A stretch of 9,171 nucleotides of DNA, taken from contig DLUO01000178.1 in NCBI GenBank assembly GCA_003444595.1, positions 1-9,171 of the forward strand. The letters are read 5' to 3'. The notes beneath the pieces were generated by a model. The model saw nothing but the letters and a program-made list of their open reading frames with translations, did no database searches and was not told the DNA's origin. How positions within the stretch are numbered: the first letter of the stretch is position 1; each line of letters starts with the position of its first letter. This document shows, piece after piece, positions 5,504 through 9,171 of this stretch. This DNA comes from Bacillota bacterium. Lineage in GTDB: Bacteria > Bacillota > Dethiobacteria > DTU022 > UBA8154. The translations under genes were made by a program, and so were the position numbers.

Positions 5504-7030
5504 TCAAGAACCAGTTTCAACAGCTGGAGCATAACTGTCCAAAAATTCCTGGATACTTTTCTTCAGGATTTCCTCCAATTCCTCATCCAGAGCCTTCTTT
5601 TCCCGGATCCCTTGGAGAAGATGGGGATAGTTGGTATGAAGGAAGCGGAGGTACTCCCGTTCAAAGGAAGCTACCTTCTCCATAGGAAGGTTATCTAAAA
5701 ATCTGTTTACAGCTGCATAAAGGACAACGACCTGCTCTTCTACCGGCATGGGTTGGTACTGACCCTGTTTTAAAAGTTCCATCATCCGCTCACCCCTGGA
5801 CAATCTTGCCTGGGTGGCTTTATCCAGGTCTGTCCCGAACTGGGCAAAGGCAGCCAACTCCTGGTATTGGGCCAAATCCAGGCGCAGACGGCCGGCTACC
5901 TGCTTCATCGCCGTTGTCTGGGCTTTCCCGCCGACCCGGGAGACAGAAAGTCCCACGTTAATGGCCGGACGCTGGCCGGCGTAGAAAAGATCCGTTTCCA
6001 AATAAATCTGGCCGTCAGTAATGGAAATAACATTGGTGGGAATATAGGCGGAGACGTCTCCCGCCTGAGTCTCAATTACGGGTAAAGCTGTAATCGAGCC
6101 CCCGCCCATGTCATCGTTCAGGCGGGCTGCCCGCTCCAATAAACGGGAGTGCAGGTAAAAAATATCCCCTGGATAGGCTTCCCGTCCCGGCGGTCTCCGC
6201 AAAAGCAGGGAGAGCTCCCGGTAGGCTACAGCATGTTTGGAAAGGTCATCATAAATCACCAGGACATCCCGGTGTTGCTCATACATGAAATATTCGCCCA
6301 TAGCGCAGCCGGCATACGGGGCTATGTACAGCAGCGGAGCTGCTTCACCGGCATTGGCTACCACCACCGTAGTATACTCCATGGCACCCGTTTCCTCCAG
6401 CTTTTGAATAACACTCGCCACTGTTGAAGCCTTCTGCCCTATGGCCACGTAGATGCAGAGCACATTTTCTTTCTTTTGGTTGATAATTGTGTCCACGGCA
6501 ATAGCCGTTTTCCCAGTTTGACGGTCACCGATGATCAACTCCCGCTGTCCCCGGCCGATGGGGAACATGGCATCAATAACCTTGATACCTGTCTGCAGCG
6601 GAGTATTTACCGGTTGGCGCTGGATCACCCCCGGGGCGAGAAACTCTACCGGCCTAAATCTTTCGGTCTTAATCGGGCCTTTGCCGTCCAGAGGCTCGCC
6701 TACCGGGCTCACCACACGACCAATGAGGGCTTCTCCTACCGGCACCTCCATGATGCGGCCGGTCCGTTTTACTTCGTCACCTTCTTTAATATGCTGGTAT
6801 GGACCTAAAATGACCGCTCCCACGCTATCTTCTTCAAGGTTCAAGGCCATACCGTAAACTCCCCCGGGAAACTCCAGGAGCTCGCTGGCCATAACCTGCT
6901 CCAAAGTAATGCGGGCGATGCCGTCACCCACATAGTTAACGATACCTTTATTGGCTACTTCTATCTCCAACTCATATTGTTTGATCTGCTGCATTAAAAC
7001 ACTGGTAATCTCTTCTAGCTTGATATCCAA
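5504..7030 (-). CDS. atpA: ATP synthase F1 alpha subunit
   Basis: This is the regulatory nucleotide-binding alpha subunit, three copies per F1. From TTG at 7030 it is 508 residues. It shows the crown beta-barrel (about 24-90), Walker A GDRQTGKT (168-175), the Walker-B-like LVIYDD (257-262) and the arginine finger Arg365 in VGLSVSRVGG, which completes the beta catalytic site. The open frame reaches GTG at 7042, but AAAGGGG (7048-7042) runs into that codon, so it cannot be the start. TTG at 7030 is 11 bases from this site and gives MDIKLEEITSVL, matching the common MSIRPEEISSVL start. The crown segment ARITLEQVMASELLEF is one residue shorter than the usual ARVYGLENVMAGELLEF. Confidence 0.98.
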   Translation of the reverse strand: MDIKLEEITSVLMQQIKQYELEIEVANKGIVNYVGDGIARITLEQVMASELLEFPGGVYGMALNLEEDSVGAVILGPYQHIKEGDEVKRTGRIMEVPVGEALIGRVVSPVGEPLDGKGPIKTERFRPVEFLAPGVIQRQPVNTPLQTGIKVIDAMFPIGRGQRELIIGDRQTGKTAIAVDTIINQKKENVLCIYVAIGQKASTVASVIQKLEETGAMEYTTVVVANAGEAAPLLYIAPYAGCAMGEYFMYEQHRDVLVIYDDLSKHAVAYRELSLLLRRPPGREAYPGDIFYLHSRLLERAARLNDDMGGGSITALPVIETQAGDVSAYIPTNVISITDGQIYLETDLFYAGQRPAINVGLSVSRVGGKAQTTAMKQVAGRLRLDLAQYQELAAFAQFGTDLDKATQARLSRGERMMELLKQGQYQPMPVEEQVVVLYAAVNRFLDNLPMEKVASFEREYLRFLHTNYPHLLQGIREKKALDEELEEILKKSIQEFLDSYAPAVETGS

Positions 7031-7048
7031 AACCTTCTTCACCCCTTT
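7028..7048 (-). promoter_or_regulatory. atpA ribosome binding site and TTG start
   Basis: On the minus strand AAAGGGG (7048-7042) is followed by 11 bases and then TTG (7030-7028). The first in-frame start-like codon, GTG at 7042-7040, begins at the last G of this site, so ribosomes bound here cannot initiate on it. Agreement of the TTG-started protein with AtpA N-termini supports the choice. A start with this weak codon and long spacing should be inefficient unless helped by coupling to atpH. Confidence 0.7.
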
Positions 7049-7071
7049 GCTTCAGTTGACCATACCGGGTG

Positions 7072-7575
7072 TTAAACCGTCTTTAAGTGGGCGCCAATGA
7101 ACTCAAGCTTCTTCTTAACGCTGGCATCTATTACCCGGTCTCCCCAGCGCACAACAAGCCCTCCCAGTATTTGAGGATCAATCTTAATCTCCAGGCGAAC
7201 TGTCTTCCCGGCAAGGCGAATTAACCTGTTTTCCAGTTCGGATTCCAGAGCAGGGGAAAGGGGAGCGGCTACCGTTACTTCCACCGGCTCAACATCCCTG
7301 GCCTTATCAAGAAGGCGCTGGTACTCCGGAGCGATGGAAGCGATAACCTCTTCTTTCTTTCTACTCAATAACCGGGGAAGCAAATCCTTTAAAGCCGTCT
7401 CCTTTTCTTCGGGAGAGATAAGAGGGTTTGAAAGGATCTTCTGGAGCTCGGCATCTTCCTCAAATATTTGTTTTAAAGAGGCCAGCTTTTCTCCCACCTC
7501 TTCTTCCTGCCCCATTTTTTGAGCAGCATAAAAGAGGGCCTCCGCATAGTGCCGGGCAACTCTTTTGTCTTTCAC
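7072..7575 (-). CDS. atpH: ATP synthase delta subunit (peripheral stalk)
   Basis: This is a 167-residue delta (OSCP) subunit, which ties the b-subunit stalk to the top of F1. The N-terminal signature VARHYAEALFYAA (6-18) and the conserved C-terminal KIDPQILGGLVVRWGDRVIDASVKKKLE (131-158) are clear. It is shorter than the usual 175-185. By eye, compared with E. coli delta, about 11 residues are missing around helix 5 of the N-terminal domain (the NLIRVMAENGRL region), while both flanks align. The reading frame is intact, so this is an in-frame difference, not a frameshift. The start is GTG at 7575, overlapping the atpF stop by one base (TAGTG), which implies coupling. The site ahead of it, GAGAGG, is modest. 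Confidence 0.96.
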   Translation of the reverse strand: MKDKRVARHYAEALFYAAQKMGQEEEVGEKLASLKQIFEEDAELQKILSNPLISPEEKETALKDLLPRLLSRKKEEVIASIAPEYQRLLDKARDVEPVEVTVAAPLSPALESELENRLIRLAGKTVRLEIKIDPQILGGLVVRWGDRVIDASVKKKLEFIGAHLKTV

Positions 7576-8078
7576 TATAACCTCTCCACCTCCGCAAGGG
7601 CCTCCTGGAGCAAATGCTCCTGATCTTCAGAGGTAAGGGTGCGGGCCAAAACCTTGCTTGCCGCCGCTACCACGAGGTCTGCTGTCTGGCTGCGTATAGC
7701 GGCGATAGCCGACCTTTTCTCCTTCTCCAGCTCCAGCCGGGCCTGCTCCAAAGCCCGCGCCGCCTCTTCTTTTGCCTGGGCGACTATTTCTGAGCGGGTA
7801 ACCTCTGCCATCTCGTTAGCCCGTTGTAATATGTTCTGGGCTTCCTGTTGCGCCTGATTCAGTTGTTGCTGGTAAGAGGCCAAAAGCTCCTCTGCCTTTT
7901 CTCTGGCAGAAGCTGCTTCCTTGAGATCCCCTTCAATTTTTTCCCCTCTACTGGCCAAGGTTTTCTTGAGAGGTTTCCAAAGGATTAAATAAAGCCCCCC
8001 TAATACCACCAAAACGTTAATCGTTTGGAATAGAAAAGTCCATATATTGAAAGCCAAGGCCTCAAAAATGGCATCCAT
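7575..8078 (-). CDS. atpF: ATP synthase Fo b subunit
   Basis: This is a 167-residue b subunit, normally two per enzyme, forming the peripheral stalk that holds alpha3beta3 still. A single N-terminal membrane helix spans about residues 11-33 (NIWTFLFQTINVLVVLGGLY), followed by WKPLKK at the membrane edge. A long charged, Ala/Glu/Lys-rich coiled coil covers about 37-145, and a C-terminal region (VVAAASKVLARTLTSEDQEHL) binds delta. Length and layout are typical, and only one b-type gene is seen. The ATG at 8078 follows GGAGGTGG with 7-base spacing from GGAGG, a strong site. It lies 38 bases after atpE and overlaps atpH by one base. Confidence 0.98.
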   Translation of the reverse strand: MDAIFEALAFNIWTFLFQTINVLVVLGGLYLILWKPLKKTLASRGEKIEGDLKEAASAREKAEELLASYQQQLNQAQQEAQNILQRANEMAEVTRSEIVAQAKEEAARALEQARLELEKEKRSAIAAIRSQTADLVVAAASKVLARTLTSEDQEHLLQEALAEVERL

Positions 8079-8116
8079 AACACCACCTCCGTTATTTTAT
8101 CTGCTTTTTTATTAAT

Positions 8117-8341
8117 CTAAATTTTAGTCCACAGGAGGATGGCAATAACAAAAGAAAAGAGGGTCAAGGCTTCCATGAAAGCCAGTGCGAGAATTAAAGA
8201 AGTACGAATATCCCCGCTGGCCTCAGGCTGCCTGGCAATGCCGTCCATGGCACCCCGCGTAGCAATCCCTTGACCAATAGCAGATCCAAAAGCAGCCAAA
8301 CATACAGCTAAAGCCACACCTACAAAAGCCAATCCGTTCAT
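8117..8341 (-). CDS. atpE: ATP synthase Fo c subunit (rotor ring)
   Basis: This is the 74-residue c subunit, a two-helix hairpin that forms the rotor ring and carries the coupling ion. The loop ARQPEASGD (36-44) is canonical. The ion-binding carboxylate is Glu57 in AFMEALTLF. Compared with the Na+ ring of Ilyobacter tartaricus, Gln24 and Glu57 match Gln32 and Glu65, but Ser66 is Ala58, Thr67 is Leu59 and Tyr70 is Phe62, so H+ is the likely ion (inference). The helix-1 packing motif reads A17-x-G-x-A-x-G-x-G25, a mix of the glycine and alanine forms. The ATG at 8341 follows AAGGAGG with 8-base spacing, the strongest site in the Fo part of the operon, as fits a multi-copy subunit. Confidence 0.98.
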   Translation of the reverse strand: MNGLAFVGVALAVCLAAFGSAIGQGIATRGAMDGIARQPEASGDIRTSLILALAFMEALTLFSFVIAILLWTKI

Positions 8342-8349
8342 TACTCTTG

Positions 8350-8386
8350 CCTCCTTAATGAAATATAATAAATTAATATTAATTAT
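8350..8386 (-). promoter_or_regulatory. AT-rich translation initiation region of atpE
   Basis: The atpB-atpE spacer (45 bases) is almost pure A/T except for the Shine-Dalgarno AAGGAGG (8357-8351 on the minus strand). It contains a perfect 14-base palindrome AATTAATATTAATT at 8371-8384. The mRNA here would be U/A-rich and mostly unstructured just ahead of the binding site, which resembles the known U-rich translational enhancer upstream of E. coli atpE. Function here is inference. Confidence 0.45.
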
Positions 8387-9070
8387 TTAATGTCCGTGGA
8401 CAAACGCGGATATATATACCACTGTCAGCAAGGAAAATACCAGGGCTTGAATAAGGCCCATAATTACCCCCAACACCATCACCGGGAGTGGGAGCAATAA
8501 AGGAAACATCAGGGCCAGCGCCCCAACCACCGTCTTCTCACCAAACATGTTGGCAAAAAGACGGAGGGATAGGGATACAGGTTTAACCAGTTCTTCAATG
8601 ACATTCAGCACGAATAAAGCGGGAGTAGGCTGAAAAAAATGTTTGATATAGCCTCCCAGCCCTTTCTTTTTAATACCTATGAGCTGGACCAGGATAATGG
8701 TAACTACAGCAAACCCCGCTGTGGTAGAAAGATCGGTGGTAGGCGGTTTCATCTCGGGGATGAACCAGGAGAGGTTCAAAAATAAGATGAATATGAAGAG
8801 GGTCCCAACCAGCGGAAGGTATTTGTACCCTTCCTTACCCATGTTATCCTCCAGCAGATCATTGAAAAAATCTACTACCATCTCCAGTAAGCCCTGAATC
8901 CCCCGGGGTATAGTATTTAAACGCCTGGAGATGAAAAATGCCAGGAGGAAAAGAATGATCATGACGATCCAGGTGTTAACCACGGTTGTTGTGACAGGTA
9001 TATGACCTATATAAAACAAAACCGAGGGTCTTACATGTTCTAATAGATGCTGCAATGCTTCCAAACCCAA
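8387..9070 (-). CDS. atpB: ATP synthase Fo a subunit
   Basis: This is the 227-residue membrane-embedded a subunit, the stator that forms the two ion half-channels against the c ring. The essential arginine is Arg170 in LSLRLFANMFGE, equivalent to E. coli aArg210. The C-terminal helix LIQALVFSLLTVVYISAF (206-223) holds Gln208, equivalent to aGln252. About five hydrophobic helices are visible, at roughly 32-48, 87-105, 117-133, 185-203 and 205-224, plus the Arg helix. The start is TTG at 9070, 10 bases after AGGAGG; no ATG occurs until residue 37, inside the first membrane helix, so TTG is the only reasonable start. It lies 5 bases after the stop of the upstream membrane protein and 45 bases before atpE. 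Confidence 0.98.
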   Translation of the reverse strand: MGLEALQHLLEHVRPSVLFYIGHIPVTTTVVNTWIVMIILFLLAFFISRRLNTIPRGIQGLLEMVVDFFNDLLEDNMGKEGYKYLPLVGTLFIFILFLNLSWFIPEMKPPTTDLSTTAGFAVVTIILVQLIGIKKKGLGGYIKHFFQPTPALFVLNVIEELVKPVSLSLRLFANMFGEKTVVGALALMFPLLLPLPVMVLGVIMGLIQALVFSLLTVVYISAFVHGH

Positions 9071-9075
9071 TTTTT

Positions 9076-9171
9076 CTATCCCTCCTTTCCTCTAATAATG
9101 AAAAAAGCCTGGCCGATGTAAGCCATAATCTGAAGAAGAAGCCCGGTTGCTACCCCGAAAAAAAATATTTC
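9076..9171 (-). CDS. C-terminal end of a membrane protein upstream of atpB, possibly AtpI
   Basis: The last 31 codons of a gene enter from the right edge and stop at TAG (9078-9076). The residues are EIFFFGVATGLLLQIMAYIG and then QAFFIIRGKEG: one hydrophobic helix with a short basic tail, as at the end of a polytopic membrane protein. The other two minus-strand frames are closed by stops. It ends within the atpB ribosome binding site region, so it is probably the gene before atpB in the same operon. In Firmicutes that place is usually held by atpI, an assembly-related membrane protein, but the fragment is too short for me to recognise the family. Confidence 0.5.
   Translation of the reverse strand, partial: EIFFFGVATGLLLQIMAYIGQAFFIIRGKEG

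Noticed and set aside
5867..6857. Several plus-strand frames of 72-110 residues opposite atpA.
   Set aside because: They are antisense shadows of the alpha subunit coding region, low-complexity or motif-free, and without ribosome binding sites.

Overview
The window is a bacterial energy-conservation locus: a nearly complete F1Fo ATP synthase operon on the minus strand (atpB-E-F-H-A-G-D-C, read from base 9070 down to 2768), then the first three genes of an Mrp/Mnh-type cation/proton antiporter operon, also minus strand (mrpB-C-D, 2172 down to the window edge at base 1). A single small plus-strand gene for a four-cysteine zinc-ribbon-like protein sits between them (2458-2649). The gene order, strong AGGAGG ribosome binding sites, frequent TTG/GTG starts, 74-residue c subunit and moderate GC suggest a Firmicute of the class Clostridia (Peptococcales/Moorella-like). 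That placement is inference from style and the genus cannot be fixed.

Region by region. 9076-9171 is the last 31 codons of a membrane protein just upstream of atpB, in the position where atpI usually lies. 2768-9070 holds the eight structural subunits: Fo a, c and b, then F1 delta, alpha, gamma, beta and epsilon, with short spacers or 1-nt overlaps. 2668-2711 is an intrinsic terminator for the minus-strand atp transcript. 2394-2649 holds a consensus sigma-A promoter (TTGACA, 18 bp, TATAAT), a ribosome binding site and the small zinc-ribbon gene, which converges on the atp operon and diverges from mrpB. 2173-2393 is an AT-rich intergenic region that should hold the mrp promoter, although I could not identify one. 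1-2172 holds mrpB, mrpC and a mrpD whose 3' end runs off the window.

How they work together (inference from known families): the ATP synthase converts an ion gradient to ATP or the reverse. Its c subunit keeps the Gln and Glu but lacks the Ser and Tyr of the known Na+ site, so H+ is the likely coupling ion. The Mrp complex exchanges cytoplasmic Na+ for H+ and so links the two ion gradients. No MrpA-type subunit precedes mrpB, so this is not the standard ABCDEFG layout.

Several starts deserve care. The longest open frames of atpA, atpG and mrpB begin inside or against their own ribosome binding sites, and better starts lie 3 codons in (TTG, TTG and ATG respectively, 4 codons in for atpA). I see no CRISPR array, transposon, tRNA or rRNA. 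The most unusual items are the zinc-ribbon gene with its ideal promoter, the non-canonical mrp layout, and subunit-level oddities (short delta, one-residue-shorter alpha crown, mixed Ala/Gly c-ring motif).
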